Shown piece after piece: positions 18,335 to 28,778 of a DNA stretch of 64,000 bases. This DNA is from Enterobacter asburiae (GTDB lineage: Bacteria; Pseudomonadota; Gammaproteobacteria; Enterobacterales; Enterobacteriaceae), in NCBI RefSeq assembly GCF_007035645.1, contig NZ_AP019632.1, positions 2,914,001 through 2,978,000 on the forward strand, in the 5' to 3' direction. Each line of letters opens with the position of its first letter. Within the stretch, counting starts at the first letter, position 1. The position numbers and the translations under genes are program-made. Below the pieces are notes generated by a model that saw only the letters and a list, made by a program, of their open reading frames with translations, did no database searches and had not been told where the DNA came from.

Positions 18335-20095
18335 TTGACCATTACGAAACTTGCATGGCGTGACCTTGTTCCGGATACCGAAAGTTACCAGGAACTGTTT
18401 GCACAGCCCGAACTCGCAAAAGAACACGAATTCATCCTTAGCGATACGCAGCCTCGTTTGCATTATGCGCTGGAGCAGGTGTTAAGCCCATGGGCAACAG
18501 CGCCCTTCATGCTGCTCAAGGCCCCGGAAGAAGCGGAATACCTGACGCTGCTCGGTGATGCCGTGCGCCAGCTGAAGCCGGAAGCGAACGCAGTTTTTGG
18601 CGGCCAGTATCGTATTGCGGGACATGATGTCACTTTCGAACCAACGGCGCAGGCCGATGGCCGTTTTGCCGCTAAGGGCGAAGTGATTACCGCTAACTGG
18701 GTCGAGGCGGAACAACTCTTTGGTTGTCTGCGCCAGTTTAACGGCGAACTTTCGCTGCAGCCGGGGCTGGTTCATCGCGCAAATGGCGGTGTTCTCATCA
18801 TCTCACTGCGTACCCTGCTCTCGCAGCCGCTGCTGTGGATGCGTCTGAAAACTATCGTCAACCAGAAGCGTTTCGACTGGGTCGGCTACGATGAGTCTCG
18901 TCCTCTGCCTGTCTCTGTTCCGTCTATGCCGCTGTCGCTGACCGTCGTGCTGACGGGCGACCGCGAATCGCTGGCGGACTTCCAGGAAATGGAGCCGGAA
19001 CTGGCTGAGCAGGCGGTGTATAGCGAATACGAAGACAATATCCAGATTGCCGATGCCGACGATATGGCGCAGTGGTGCCAGTGGGTGATGGCCGTTGCTG
19101 AGCGTTTTGCGCTGCCAACCCCTGCGGCTGACGCGTGGCCGGGCTTAATCCGCGAAGCGGTACGCTACACCGGTGACCAGGAAACGCTGCCGCTTTGCCC
19201 GCTCTGGATCGGCAAACAGCTGCGTGAAGTGGGTGTGATTAGCGGTAACGGGGCGTTCAGCGGAGAACAGCTCACTCAGATGCTGGCTCAGCGTGAGTGG
19301 CGAGAAGGCTATCTTGCCGACCGTATGCAGGATGAAATTCTGCTGGAACAAATTCTGGTGGAAACCGAAGGCGAACGCGTCGGGCAGATCAACGCCCTGT
19401 CGGTGATTGAATTTCCTGGCCATCCGCGCGCATTCGGGGAGCCGTCCCGTATCAGCTGCGTTGTGCACATTGGCGATGGCGAGTTCACCGATATTGAACG
19501 AAAAGCCGAGCTGGGCGGCAACATTCACGCGAAAGGCATGATGATCATGCAGGCGTTTTTGATGTCAGAGCTGCAGCTTGAGCAACAGATCCCCTTCTCC
19601 GCCTCGCTGACGTTTGAGCAGTCCTACAGCGAAGTGGATGGCGATAGCGCCTCTATGGCCGAGCTGTGCGCCTTAATCAGCGCCCTGGCGGAAGTGCCCA
19701 TCAATCAGAACATCGCGATCACCGGTTCGGTGGACCAGTTCGGTCGTGCACAGCCAGTGGGAGGCCTCAACGAAAAAATTGAAGGCTTCTTCTCTATCTG
19801 TCAGCAGCGCGGTTTAAACGGCAAACAGGGTGTGATTATTCCTGCTCCCAACGCACGCCATTTGAGCCTCAGCCAGGATATTCTGGATGCGGTTGAGCAA
19901 GAGCAATTCACCATCTGGGCCATCGAAGGGATTGAGGATGCGCTACCCTTACTGACAAATCTGGTTTGGGATGGCGAAGGGCAAACCACCCTGATGCAGA
20001 CTATCCAGGAGCGCATAGCTCAGGCGACACAGCAGGATTCTCGTCATCGTTATCCATGGCCGTTACGCTGGCTGGGCTGGTTTAGTTCGAACTGA
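18335..20095 (+). CDS. ycbZ: Lon-like protease LonH (YcbZ)
   Basis: Protein of 586 residues, the same length as E. coli YcbZ/LonH, started at TTG 18335 as in E. coli; no ATG fits the conserved N-terminus [20 protein letters not shown]. The C-terminal Lon-type serine protease domain has the Ser-Lys dyad Ser438 (DGDSAS) and Lys481 (NEKIEG). In the N-terminal region the P-loop is degenerate ([13 protein letters not shown] in place of GPPGTGKT), so ATP hydrolysis is unlikely. Substrates are poorly known. It lies directly upstream of fabA. Confidence 0.93.
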   Translation: MTITKLAWRDLVPDTESYQELFAQPELAKEHEFILSDTQPRLHYALEQVLSPWATAPFMLLKAPEEAEYLTLLGDAVRQLKPEANAVFGGQYRIAGHDVTFEPTAQADGRFAAKGEVITANWVEAEQLFGCLRQFNGELSLQPGLVHRANGGVLIISLRTLLSQPLLWMRLKTIVNQKRFDWVGYDESRPLPVSVPSMPLSLTVVLTGDRESLADFQEMEPELAEQAVYSEYEDNIQIADADDMAQWCQWVMAVAERFALPTPAADAWPGLIREAVRYTGDQETLPLCPLWIGKQLREVGVISGNGAFSGEQLTQMLAQREWREGYLADRMQDEILLEQILVETEGERVGQINALSVIEFPGHPRAFGEPSRISCVVHIGDGEFTDIERKAELGGNIHAKGMMIMQAFLMSELQLEQQIPFSASLTFEQSYSEVDGDSASMAELCALISALAEVPINQNIAITGSVDQFGRAQPVGGLNEKIEGFFSICQQRGLNGKQGVIIPAPNARHLSLSQDILDAVEQEQFTIWAIEGIEDALPLLTNLVWDGEGQTTLMQTIQERIAQATQQDSRHRYPWPLRWLGWFSSN

Positions 20096-20106
20096 TCGGA
20101 CTTGTT
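20090..20106 (+). promoter_or_regulatory. FadR-binding site of fabA
   Basis: AACTGATCGGACTTGTT overlaps the lonH stop and matches the FadR activator site of the E. coli fabA promoter, placed just upstream of the FabR operator. FadR with no bound acyl-CoA activates fabA. Confidence 0.65.
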
Positions 20107-20107
20107 C

Positions 20108-20125
20108 AGCGTACACGTGTTAGCT
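20108..20125 (+). promoter_or_regulatory. FabR operator of fabA
   Basis: AGCGTACACGTGTTAGCT is an imperfect palindrome matching the FabR site of E. coli fabA and fabB (AGCGTACA-N-TGTTNGCT type). FabR represses unsaturated fatty-acid synthesis genes in response to the acyl pool. Confidence 0.7.
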
Positions 20126-20163
20126 ATCCTGCGTCCTTCACTAAAATAAGGCTTACTGAGAAC

Positions 20164-20682
20164 ATGGTAGATAAACGCGAATCCTATACAAAAGAAGATC
20201 TTCTTGCCTCTGGTCGCGGTGAACTGTTTGGCGCTAAAGGCCCACAGTTACCGGCCCCGAACATGCTGATGATGGACCGTGTCGTGAAAATGACCGAAAC
20301 CGGCGGCAACTTCGATAAGGGTTACGTAGAAGCAGAACTCGATATCAACCCGGACCTGTGGTTCTTCGGTTGCCACTTTATTGGCGATCCGGTAATGCCT
20401 GGCTGTCTGGGCCTGGATGCCATGTGGCAGCTAGTTGGCTTCTATCTGGGCTGGCTGGGCGGCGAAGGTAAAGGCCGCGCGCTGGGCGTGGGCGAAGTAA
20501 AATTCACTGGCCAGGTTCTGCCTACGGCGAAGAAAGTGACCTATCGTATTCACTTCAAGCGCATCGTTAACCGCCGCCTGATTATGGGCCTGGCAGATGG
20601 CGAAGTGCTGGTCGACGGTCGCCTGATCTATAGCGCAAGCGACCTGAAAGTTGGCCTGTTCCAGGATACTTCAGCTTTCTGA
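20164..20682 (+). CDS. fabA: 3-hydroxydecanoyl-ACP dehydratase/isomerase FabA
   Basis: Bifunctional enzyme that dehydrates 3-hydroxydecanoyl-ACP and isomerises the trans-2 product to cis-3, the entry point for unsaturated fatty acids. It has 172 residues, as in E. coli. Catalytic His71 ([14 protein letters not shown]) and Asp85 (CLGLDAMWQ) are in place in the hotdog fold. Control by FadR and FabR is suggested by upstream sites. Confidence 0.98.
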   Translation: MVDKRESYTKEDLLASGRGELFGAKGPQLPAPNMLMMDRVVKMTETGGNFDKGYVEAELDINPDLWFFGCHFIGDPVMPGCLGLDAMWQLVGFYLGWLGGEGKGRALGVGEVKFTGQVLPTAKKVTYRIHFKRIVNRRLIMGLADGEVLVDGRLIYSASDLKVGLFQDTSAF

Positions 20683-20709
20683 TCGTGCTTTTGGCACCCC
20701 CAAAAAGGC

Positions 20710-20741
20710 GAAACCTCCGCATTGCGGAGGTTTCTTTTTTG
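20710..20741. terminator. Terminator between fabA and rmf
   Basis: The stem AAACCTCCGC-att-GCGGAGGTTT is followed by CTTTTTTG; on the other strand the same stem is followed by CGCCTTTTTG, so it probably serves both convergent genes. Confidence 0.88.
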
Positions 20742-20753
20742 AAAGAGACGTTA

Positions 20754-20921
20754 TCAGGCTATGAGTGCCCTGTCGCCGATGGCTTCTCGCCAGCCTCCAA
20801 GCCATTGTGACCTTTGATTTATCGTCTGATAAGGACACATTTCTTTAGAACGTCCAGCGATGCCGGCCTGATAACCACGTTGATGAGCCCGTTCCAGGCG
20901 ATCTCGTTTCTGTCTCTTCAT
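20754..20921 (-). CDS. rmf: Ribosome modulation factor RMF
   Basis: Stationary-phase protein that binds the 30S platform and converts 70S ribosomes into inactive 100S dimers. The reading frame, translated by hand, gives 55 residues starting MKRQKRDRLERAHQRGYQAG and ending WREAIGDRALIA, nearly identical to E. coli RMF through the first 41 positions. GAGG lies just before ATG 20921. It has the canonical position beside fabA, convergent with it. (p)ppGpp-dependent control is expected from the E. coli homologue. Confidence 0.95.
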   Translation of the reverse strand: MKRQKRDRLERAHQRGYQAGIAGRSKEMCPYQTINQRSQWLGGWREAIGDRALIA

Positions 20922-21122
20922 GCCTCGTTTCCCTCATTCTTTTGTCTGGTGGAAAGAAAACAGTGTCTGCACTCAATGCACAGGCACAGATAACGAATAC
21001 CCCGAATTAGTCGCATCGTCAATGTTCAAAATTCATACGGGTGTCATATTTGTGAGCTAGCCGGAAGTTCATTTGTACAAAAATTGTGACGTGGCACAAG
21101 TAACAATCTGAAGTGAAAACGA

Positions 21123-21162
21123 AAAAAAACCGCAATCAGCGACAGGCCAACTGCGGTTTTTG
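21123..21162 (-). terminator. Terminator of the pqiABC operon
   Basis: On the minus strand CAAAAACCGCA...TGCGGTTTTTTTTC forms a stem of about 9 bp with a long T tract, 16 bp after the pqiC stop codon. Confidence 0.82.
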
Positions 21163-21176
21163 ATGATGAATTTTAC

Positions 21177-21743
21177 TTATGGCAGACGGGAAATTTCTCT
21201 CGCGATGCTGGCCGACTCCTGTGCCCAACCCTGAGCCAGGACTTTCACCATTTCGTCATAGCCATCTTTCTGCTGCTTCAGCTCCAGATGGAAAGGACGC
21301 TTAATCAGCTGCCCCTGATGGTTCAGCAACCACTCCCCGCTGATCACCACCGCACCGTCATAGCGGCCGTGGAAGCCCGTGACCGTGACGTTAAGCGTAT
21401 CCTGGTCGTTACCCAGCGGCTGCGACGCGACAACCCAGCCCGGAAGCTGGCTGCCCAGATTGGCCACCAGCGTGTTACGCAGCTGCTGATCCAGCGGGCT
21501 GGCCCACAGGTTGTTCGTCGCAATCACGTATTTAACGTCGCTGGTCTGATAGACCACGCCGTTTCCTGCCAGATAATCCGGCACGGCAACCTGCTCAACC
21601 CACAGCTGGCGGTTTCCCTGGCTGGCCGTGCTTTGTCCACCGCTGTGGGTAGACACAGGCAGCTGATAGTAGCTTTTATTATCTACCCCTGAACTGCACG
21701 CCGTTAACAGCAGAGCGCCAACCATCAATAGCCACTTTTTCAT
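21177..21743 (-). CDS. pqiC: Outer-membrane lipoprotein PqiC
   Basis: Lipoprotein component of the Pqi intermembrane lipid-transport system (E. coli ymbA). It has 188 residues with a lipoprotein signal (MKKWLLMVGALLLTACSS; lipobox LTAC, lipidated Cys16). ABC-type auxiliary domain DUF330 follows. It is thought to form an outer-membrane ring receiving the PqiB needle. Its start overlaps the pqiB stop by 4 bp (ATGA). Confidence 0.95.
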   Translation of the reverse strand: MKKWLLMVGALLLTACSSGVDNKSYYQLPVSTHSGGQSTASQGNRQLWVEQVAVPDYLAGNGVVYQTSDVKYVIATNNLWASPLDQQLRNTLVANLGSQLPGWVVASQPLGNDQDTLNVTVTGFHGRYDGAVVISGEWLLNHQGQLIKRPFHLELKQQKDGYDEMVKVLAQGWAQESASIAREISRLP

Positions 21744-23380
21744 TCTTTTGCCCTCTTCGGCTCAGGATCCTTTTTATCTTTCGCTTCGAACACCAGCGCA
21801 TTGCTCTTCTCGTTGAGCGTTTTCAGCACCGGCTGCAGTTCACGCAAGACCTGATCAAGACGCTGCATATCTGCCACCATCTTGTTGTACGCCGCTGAAC
21901 CCGGCTGGAAGCCCTGCATACTGCGGTTCAGCTCACGTAGCGTTTTCTGCATATCCTGCGGCAGCTGCTGCATGCTCTGGCTCGCAGTGATCTTGTTGAT
22001 GTTATCCAGCGTGGTTTGCAGGCGACGCATCGTTGCCTGGCTTTCGCTCAGAGAGTTCGTCGCCGCTTCAATCATCGGATTCAGTGGCAGATTGTTGATC
22101 TTATCCAGCGTTTCCATCAGACGCTGCTGGATCTGAGCCAGACCGCTGCTCACCGTTGGGATGATCTTGTAGCCACCGAATTCACGAATACCGGTAATCG
22201 GCGGTGCTTTCGGGTAGAAGTCCATATCCACATACAGCGCACCGGTCACCAGATTACCCGTCTTCAAGGAACCTCGCAGACCACGGTCCATCAGTTGACT
22301 GATATGGGTGGCAATATCCTGATTCTCGCCAATCTGGTTAAGCAGACGTTCCGGCTCGATGCGGATCAGCACCGGAATACGATAATCATCGTCCAGCATC
22401 TGGCTCAGGCCCGGAACAAAGAACGGAACTTGCCCAACCGTACCAAGACGAATACCACGGAACTCAACGGGCGCGCCCGGCTGCAGGCCGCGGACGGAAT
22501 CTTTGAAGAACATCAGGAAGTCGATGTGATCGGTATAAAGCGCGTCCTGAATGCTTCGCTGATCGTCAAAGAGTCTGAACGCCGTTTTCTCGGCAACCGG
22601 CTGCCCCAGATCCTGCCCTTCCGGCACATCAAAGCTCACCCCACCGCCAAACAGCGTGGTTAAGGAACCCATTTCTACGCGCATCCCCGCCGACGTAAGA
22701 TCGACCGCGATCCCGCTGTCCTTCCAGAAGCGAACGTTGCTGGTCACCAGACGATCGTTTGGCGCATTGATGAACAGCTGATAGCTGATGGTACGCTTTT
22801 GCGCATCGAAGGTGCTGGTTTCAACGGAACCGACGCGGTAGCCGCGGAACAGTACCGGGTCACCCGCCGTAAGCTGGCCTGCTTTTTTGCTGTCGAGGAT
22901 CACGCGGATACCCTTGGCATCAGGCGGCGCAAGCGGCGGTGAGTCGAGAAGCTGATATTGCCCAGGCTGGCTGCCCTTCGTGCCGGGCTGCAGTTCAATA
23001 TAGGCCCCGGAGAGCAGCGTCCCTAAGCCGCTGATCCCTTCGCGCCCCACCTGCGGTTTAACGACCCAGAAAACGGAATCGCCGTGCAGCAGTTTTTCCA
23101 TGCCGGCATTAAGGCGCGCCTTAATTTCCACGTGGGTTAAATCGTCGGTCAGGGTTGCGCTTTCGACCACGCCCACGTCCACGCTACGGCTTTTGATGGT
23201 CGTTTTACCGCCCTCAATCCCCTCGGCATTGGTGGTTATCAGCGTGACTTCCGGTCCCTGATGGCTGTAATGATAAAACAGGATCCATGCACCGATCAGC
23301 GCGGTCACAATGGGGAAAATCCACACCGGCGACCAGTTTTTGACCTTCTGCACTTTCGCCTCTCCACTCTTATTTTCCAT
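21740..23380 (-). CDS. pqiB: MCE-domain lipid transport protein PqiB
   Basis: Periplasm-spanning protein with one N-terminal transmembrane helix (NWSPVWIFPIVTALIGAWIL, about residues 14-33), three MCE domains (about 40-390) and a long C-terminal helical needle that forms a tunnel for lipids between inner and outer membranes. It has 546 residues from ATG 23380 (MENKSGEAKVQKVKNWSPVW), equal to E. coli; the extension to 23416 overlaps pqiA and is rejected. The operon is induced by paraquat through SoxRS in E. coli. Confidence 0.97.
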   Translation of the reverse strand: MENKSGEAKVQKVKNWSPVWIFPIVTALIGAWILFYHYSHQGPEVTLITTNAEGIEGGKTTIKSRSVDVGVVESATLTDDLTHVEIKARLNAGMEKLLHGDSVFWVVKPQVGREGISGLGTLLSGAYIELQPGTKGSQPGQYQLLDSPPLAPPDAKGIRVILDSKKAGQLTAGDPVLFRGYRVGSVETSTFDAQKRTISYQLFINAPNDRLVTSNVRFWKDSGIAVDLTSAGMRVEMGSLTTLFGGGVSFDVPEGQDLGQPVAEKTAFRLFDDQRSIQDALYTDHIDFLMFFKDSVRGLQPGAPVEFRGIRLGTVGQVPFFVPGLSQMLDDDYRIPVLIRIEPERLLNQIGENQDIATHISQLMDRGLRGSLKTGNLVTGALYVDMDFYPKAPPITGIREFGGYKIIPTVSSGLAQIQQRLMETLDKINNLPLNPMIEAATNSLSESQATMRRLQTTLDNINKITASQSMQQLPQDMQKTLRELNRSMQGFQPGSAAYNKMVADMQRLDQVLRELQPVLKTLNEKSNALVFEAKDKKDPEPKRAKE

Positions 23381-23384
23381 GCTC

Positions 23385-24638
23385 TTACTCTTCCTCATGG
23401 CTTGATTCAGGCTCACGATCCCACGATAAACGAGGGTCGAAGGTCATGGCCGCAAACATGGTCATAATCACGACCAGTGCAAACATTAAAGCCCCCATCG
23501 CGGGATAAATACTCATCAAACCGCCCATCCGCACCAGTGCAGAGAGAACGGCGATGACAAACACGTCAATCATTGACCAGCGTCCGACAAACTCGACCAC
23601 TTCATAAATCAGGTGCATGCGTTCGCTGTCGCGTTTTCCATGACCCTTCGCATCCCAACAGAGCCAGGCGATGGCGATCATTTTTAAGGTTGGCACCATA
23701 ATACTGGCGATAAAGATCACGCCGGCGACAGGATAGGAACCTTCGCCCCACAGCAGGATCACCCCGGCGAGGATCGTCGAGGGCATTTTATCGCCGAGCA
23801 AATCGGTGATCATGATCGGTAGAATATTGGCTGGCAGATACAGCATGATGGAGGTGACCAGCAGGGCCATCGTCCACTGAAGGCTATTTTTACGGCGTAC
23901 GTGACCCTTCGTTTCGCAGCGCGGACAAACGTCGAGATCGGCGGGCAGCACGGCGGTACAGCACGGGCAGGAACGCAGCCCCTGACGAATGCCGGGCACG
24001 CCGACTTTTACCGTTTGCGCAAGCGTCGGTGCCGGGGCGATATCATCCCACGCCCAGCGTCTGTCCACGCACTGGAAAGCACGCAGCTGCAGGACACAGT
24101 ACAGGCACCACGGAATAAAGCTGCTGCCGATCCCCACGTCGCCGTATGCCATGAGCTTCACGAAACTGACCAGAATGCCCGCCAGAAAGATCTCGGCCAT
24201 GCCCCAGCTTTTAAGCTGAAAAAGGATACGTGCGAGCCGGATTTTCAGTGATGAGGGCATCCTGACGCGGTTGACCAGCAAAAGGATAACGACCAGGCAA
24301 AAAGCCGGGACTATCTGGACAAACAGGAGAAAAAAGGTGCCGAGGCTGGCGTAATCTTCCGAGAACATCACGCCCGGGATTTCAAGCAGATCCACCTGGC
24401 TGGTTATCCCTCCCACCTTCATATAGATGAAAGGGAAGAGATTGGAGAGCAGCAGCATGAACAATGCTGCCAGAGCGTAAGCAGTGGGACGCTGCCGCGG
24501 CGCGTCCCACTCGGTTGTCAACGTTGCGCCGCAACGTGGACACAGGGCTTTATGTCCGTGACCAAGCTCTGGCAACGCCACGAGCATATCGCATTGCGAG
24601 CATAAAATATGCCTGTCGGCATGGTGCTGGTCACACAT
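23385..24638 (-). CDS. pqiA: Inner-membrane protein PqiA
   Basis: Integral membrane partner of PqiB, 417 residues as in E. coli. Two PqiA domains are visible, each preceded by a zinc-ribbon-like motif: CSQCDMLVALPELG with CPRCGATL at the N-terminus, and CPCCTAVLPADLDVCPRC near the middle, followed by four membrane helices each. It is thought to move lipids into or out of the PqiB channel. First gene of pqiABC; 4 bp before pqiB. It starts 13 bp after uup. Confidence 0.96.
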   Translation of the reverse strand: MCDQHHADRHILCSQCDMLVALPELGHGHKALCPRCGATLTTEWDAPRQRPTAYALAALFMLLLSNLFPFIYMKVGGITSQVDLLEIPGVMFSEDYASLGTFFLLFVQIVPAFCLVVILLLVNRVRMPSSLKIRLARILFQLKSWGMAEIFLAGILVSFVKLMAYGDVGIGSSFIPWCLYCVLQLRAFQCVDRRWAWDDIAPAPTLAQTVKVGVPGIRQGLRSCPCCTAVLPADLDVCPRCETKGHVRRKNSLQWTMALLVTSIMLYLPANILPIMITDLLGDKMPSTILAGVILLWGEGSYPVAGVIFIASIMVPTLKMIAIAWLCWDAKGHGKRDSERMHLIYEVVEFVGRWSMIDVFVIAVLSALVRMGGLMSIYPAMGALMFALVVIMTMFAAMTFDPRLSWDREPESSHEEE

Positions 24639-24651
24639 ATGTTATCCCTGT

Positions 24652-26559
24652 CTATGCGCCGTTTTTCAGAGACTCAAGGTACTCCCAGCGCTCAAATGCT
24701 TCTTCCAGGGCTTTTTCAGCCGCGGACAGTTCAGCCAGTACTTTCTGAGTATAGTCATGCGATTGGGTAAAGAATGACGCATCAGCGACCTGTTTTTGCA
24801 GATCCTCAAGCGCGGCCTCCAGCTCTTCAAGACGCTGCGGCAGCCCCTCCAGTTCGCGCTGCAGGTTATAGCTTAGTTTAGCCGAGGTTTTCTTGACAGT
24901 TTCTGCTTTTGTTACAGCAGGTTCTGAACTTATTTTGGACTTTGACTGTTTCTGCGCCAGAGACTGCGATTGCTGCCCTTTTGCATCGTGATAACCACCT
25001 ACGTATTGTCCAATTCGCCCTTCACCTTCGAAGATCCAGCACTCGGTTACGGTGTTATCCACGAACTGACGATCGTGGCTAACCAGCATCACGGTCCCCT
25101 GATAACCGTCAATCAGTTCTTCGAGCAATTCCAGCGTTTCGACATCCAGGTCGTTCGTTGGTTCATCAAGAATCAACAGGTTACTTGGTTTCAGGAACAA
25201 ACGCGCCAGCAGCAGACGATTACGCTCCCCGCCAGATAACGCACGGACTGGGGTCATCGCACGTTTCGGATGGAACAGGAAGTCCTGCAGATAGCCCAGC
25301 ACGTGGCGCGGTTTGCCGTTTACCATTACCTCTTGCTTGCCTTCGGCGAGGTTATCCATCACCGTGCGGTCCGGATCCAGCTCCGCGCGGTGCTGGTCGA
25401 AGTAGGCCACTTCCAGCTTAGTCCCACAGTGAATGCGGCCGCTGTCGGCCTGCAGCTGCCCCAGCATCAGCTTCAGCAGCGTGGTTTTACCGCAGCCGTT
25501 CGGGCCGATAAGCGCAATTTTGTCGCCGCGCTGCACCTGGGCGGAGAAATCTTTCACCAGCACTTTGCCATCAACCTGATAGTTGACGTTTTCCATTTCG
25601 AAGACAATCTTGCCGGAACGGGATGCTTCTTCTACCTGCATTTTGGCGCTGCCCATCACTTCACGGCGTTCGCTGCGCTCACGGCGCATTGCCTTCAGAG
25701 CGCGCACGCGGCCTTCGTTACGGGTACGGCGGGCCTTGATGCCCTGGCGGATCCACACCTCTTCCTGCGCCAGCTTGCGGTCGAACTCCGCATTTTGCAG
25801 CTCTTCCACGCGCAGGTTTTCTTCTTTCTCCAGCAGATAGGTGTCGTAATCGCCAGGATAGGTGACCAGCTTGCCGCGGTCGAGATCGACAATACGCGTC
25901 GCCATGTTGCGAATAAACGAACGGTCGTGCGAGATAAAGATGATGGTGCCGCTGAAGGTTTTCAGGAAACCTTCCAGCCAGTCAATCGCTTCGATATCCA
26001 GGTGGTTCGTCGGTTCGTCCAGCAGCAGCACCTTCGGCCCGCTGACCAGCGCGCGGCCCAGGGCCGCTTTACGCAGCCAGCCGCCGGAGAGCGCCGACAG
26101 CTCCATGTCCGCTTCCAGACCAAGCTGGGCCAGAACCTCGTTAATGCGGTTTTCAAGCTGCCACAGACCGTGGTGATCGAGCATCTCCTGCACTTTCGCC
26201 AGTTCGTTGAGGTTCTTGTCGCTCGGGTCGGTCATCACCAGATGCGAAATCTCGTGATAGCGCTTCAGGTATTCGGCCTGCTCAGAGATCCCTTCCGCCA
26301 CGAAATCATAAACGCTGCCGGTCACGTGACGCGGCGGGTCCTGCTGGAGACGGGAGACGATCAGATCCTGCTCGTAAACGATGCGACCGTCATCCAGCCC
26401 CTGTTCGCGGTTGAGGATTTTCATCAGCGTGGATTTACCCGCGCCGTTACGGCCCACCAGACAGACGCGCTCGTTATCTTCGATATGCAGCTCTGCATTA
26501 TCGAGAAGCGGCGAGTCGCTGAAAGAGAGCCACGCGCCGTGCATACTAATTAAAGACAT
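24652..26559 (-). CDS. uup: ABC-F ATPase Uup
   Basis: Cytosolic ABC-F protein acting on ribosomes and affecting transposon excision. It has 635 residues, equal to E. coli. Two ATPase domains: Walker A GRNGAGKST near residue 36 and GPNGCGKTT near 352; signatures LSGGWLRKAAL and LSGGERNRLLLARL; Walker B LLLDEPTNHLD and LILDEPTNDLD. The inter-domain linker is long and charged, and the C-terminal domain (about 560-635) is a coiled coil that binds DNA in E. coli Uup. It follows rlmL by 12 bp. Confidence 0.97.
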   Translation of the reverse strand: MSLISMHGAWLSFSDSPLLDNAELHIEDNERVCLVGRNGAGKSTLMKILNREQGLDDGRIVYEQDLIVSRLQQDPPRHVTGSVYDFVAEGISEQAEYLKRYHEISHLVMTDPSDKNLNELAKVQEMLDHHGLWQLENRINEVLAQLGLEADMELSALSGGWLRKAALGRALVSGPKVLLLDEPTNHLDIEAIDWLEGFLKTFSGTIIFISHDRSFIRNMATRIVDLDRGKLVTYPGDYDTYLLEKEENLRVEELQNAEFDRKLAQEEVWIRQGIKARRTRNEGRVRALKAMRRERSERREVMGSAKMQVEEASRSGKIVFEMENVNYQVDGKVLVKDFSAQVQRGDKIALIGPNGCGKTTLLKLMLGQLQADSGRIHCGTKLEVAYFDQHRAELDPDRTVMDNLAEGKQEVMVNGKPRHVLGYLQDFLFHPKRAMTPVRALSGGERNRLLLARLFLKPSNLLILDEPTNDLDVETLELLEELIDGYQGTVMLVSHDRQFVDNTVTECWIFEGEGRIGQYVGGYHDAKGQQSQSLAQKQSKSKISSEPAVTKAETVKKTSAKLSYNLQRELEGLPQRLEELEAALEDLQKQVADASFFTQSHDYTQKVLAELSAAEKALEEAFERWEYLESLKNGA

Positions 26560-26571
26560 TTATTTTTCCTT

Positions 26572-28680
26572 TCAGGCCGCGGTAATCAACCAGCAGTTAT
26601 GAATTTGACGGTTACGGGCAAAGTCCTGAGACAGCGTTTTTTGGCTGATTTCTTGTGCTTTCAGTCCCAGGGCTGCTAAGCCGTCATGATCCATACGGAA
26701 GCCGCGTTTGTTGTTCGAGAACATAATGGTACCGCCCTTACGCAGCAGGCGCTTCAGGTCGGTCATCAGGCGCAGGTGATCGCGTTGAACGTCAAAGCTA
26801 TCCTCCATGCGCTTGGAGTTGGAGAAGGTCGGCGGATCGATAAATATCAGGTCGAACTGCTCGTCAGTATCACGCAGCCAGCCCAGCACGTCGGCCTGCA
26901 TCAGACGATGCTGACGTCCGGTCAGCCCGTTAAGACGCAGGTTGCGCTCCGCCCACTCCAGATAGGTGCGGGACATATCCACCGTGGTGGTGCTTCGCGC
27001 GCCGCCCAGACCCGCATGCACGCTCGCGCTGCCGGTATAGGAGAACAGGTTGAGGAAATCTTTGCCCTTGCTCATCTGGCCCAGCATGCGACGCGCGATA
27101 CGGTGGTCGAGGAACAGGCCGGTATCCAGATAGTCGGTCAGGTTGACCCACAGGCGAGCGTTGTATTCGCCCACTTCGATAAAATCACCCTTCTCGCCCA
27201 TCTTCTGATACTGATTTTTTCCTTTCTGACGCTCGCGGGTTTTCAGCACCAGCTTGTTCGGCGCAATGCCGAGCACGGCGATGGTGGCCGCGATAACGTC
27301 CAGCATGCGCTGACGCGCTTTTTGCGCATCAATGGTTTTCGGTGGCGCATATTCCTGAATCACCACCCAGTCCGCGTAGCGGTCAACCGCCACGTTGTAC
27401 TCCGGCAGGTCGGCGTCGTACAGGCGGTAGCATTCAATCCCTTCCTGCTTCGCCCACTTTTCATATTTTTTCAGGTTCTTGCGCAGGCGGTTGGCGTAAT
27501 CCTCCGCCACGCCGGAAGGCTTACTGTCCGCCGCTTTCTCCGCCAGATGGTAGTTTTTCTGCACGCAGTCCAGCGGGCCGTTTTTCGCCTTAAACTGGCG
27601 ATCGGCACGCAGCTGCAGGCAGCTCAGCAGCTCCGGCGAGGCGCTAAACAGCGACAGGTTCCAGCCGCCGAAGTAGTCCTTCATATTGCGCCCCAGCAGG
27701 CTGTGCAGGGCAATCAGCGCCGGCTCGCTGTCCAGACGCTCGCCGTATGGCGGGTTGCTGATCACGGTACCGTACGGACCTTTTGGCAGCGGGTTGGTCA
27801 GATTCGCCACGTCTTTCACCTCGAAGGTGACCAGCTCGCCGATACCGGCGCGACGGGCGTTGCTGCGCGCGCGTTCGATTACGCGCGGGTCGCTGTCCGA
27901 ACCGTAGAAGTGGGAGGTGTACTCCGCCAGACCTTTACGCGCGCGGGTTTGCGCGTCATCTTTGACCTCTTTCCAGAGCGCTTCGTCGTGCTGCGCCCAG
28001 CCTTTAAAGCCCCAGTGACCGCGATGCAGGCCCGGCGCGCGGTCGGTTGCCAGCATGGCCGCTTCAATCAGCAACGTACCGGAACCACACATCGGATCGA
28101 GCAGCGGCGTGCCCGGCTGCCAGCCGGAGCGCATCACAATAGCGGCAGCCAGGGTTTCTTTAATTGGCGCCATACCGGTACGATCTCGGTAACCGCGCAG
28201 GTGCAGGCCCGCGCCGCTCAGATCGAGAGAAATACTCGCCGTGTCACCGTTGAGCCAGACGTTAATACGCAGATCCGGATTTTCGCGATCGACGTTCGGA
28301 CGTTCCTTATTTTTACGCGTGAAGCAGTCCACAATGGCGTCTTTTACGCGCAGGGCACCGTACTGGCTGTTGCGGATCTCGTCGTTCACGCCGTTGAAAT
28401 GCACCGCAAAGGTGGCATTGGGCGTGAAGATCTCTGTCCAGTCGATCATCTGTACGCCGGTATAGAGGTCCAGGTCGCTATAGACCTTGCACTCCTTCAT
28501 CGGCAGCATGATGCGCGACGCCAGACGGCTCCACATCAGGCTCTGGTAAATAAGCCGCGTGTCGCCCTCAAAATGGACACCACCCTGAACCACCTGGCAC
28601 TCTTGCGCGCCCAGGCTTTCCAGTTCAGTTTTTAACAGCTCTTCCAGCCCACGGGCCGTACTGGCAAACAGAGAATTCAT
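26572..28680 (-). CDS. rlmL: Bifunctional 23S rRNA methyltransferase RlmL/RlmK
   Basis: Fused enzyme of 702 residues that makes m2G2445 (N-terminal RlmL part) and m7G2069 (C-terminal RlmK part) in 23S rRNA. An N-terminal THUMP domain (about 45-155) is followed by the first methyltransferase domain ([13 protein letters not shown]; catalytic NPPYGE at 309) and the second ([24 protein letters not shown] at 615). Length equals E. coli RlmL (ycbY). Divergent from ycbX, with 98 bp between. Confidence 0.97.
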   Translation of the reverse strand: MNSLFASTARGLEELLKTELESLGAQECQVVQGGVHFEGDTRLIYQSLMWSRLASRIMLPMKECKVYSDLDLYTGVQMIDWTEIFTPNATFAVHFNGVNDEIRNSQYGALRVKDAIVDCFTRKNKERPNVDRENPDLRINVWLNGDTASISLDLSGAGLHLRGYRDRTGMAPIKETLAAAIVMRSGWQPGTPLLDPMCGSGTLLIEAAMLATDRAPGLHRGHWGFKGWAQHDEALWKEVKDDAQTRARKGLAEYTSHFYGSDSDPRVIERARSNARRAGIGELVTFEVKDVANLTNPLPKGPYGTVISNPPYGERLDSEPALIALHSLLGRNMKDYFGGWNLSLFSASPELLSCLQLRADRQFKAKNGPLDCVQKNYHLAEKAADSKPSGVAEDYANRLRKNLKKYEKWAKQEGIECYRLYDADLPEYNVAVDRYADWVVIQEYAPPKTIDAQKARQRMLDVIAATIAVLGIAPNKLVLKTRERQKGKNQYQKMGEKGDFIEVGEYNARLWVNLTDYLDTGLFLDHRIARRMLGQMSKGKDFLNLFSYTGSASVHAGLGGARSTTTVDMSRTYLEWAERNLRLNGLTGRQHRLMQADVLGWLRDTDEQFDLIFIDPPTFSNSKRMEDSFDVQRDHLRLMTDLKRLLRKGGTIMFSNNKRGFRMDHDGLAALGLKAQEISQKTLSQDFARNRQIHNCWLITAA

Positions 28681-28778
28681 ATCGTCACTTTTACTCTTAG
28701 AAAATTGTCGCGCATTATAGCTAATATGGCGTGTATGTCATAAAGTTGAAGGCTTATTTTCATTTGTGGGAGTGTGCA

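Noticed and set aside
23381..23416. Longer N-terminus for PqiB
   Set aside because: The extra 12 codons overlap pqiA and the family start is MENKSGEAKV at 23380.
25270..26553. 427-codon open frame on the plus strand
   Set aside because: Antisense to uup with no recognisable domain; shadow frame.
26686..28635. 649-codon open frame on the plus strand
   Set aside because: It lies wholly antisense to rlmL, whose full-length homology and motifs are clear; composition is the usual mirror of a GC-rich gene.
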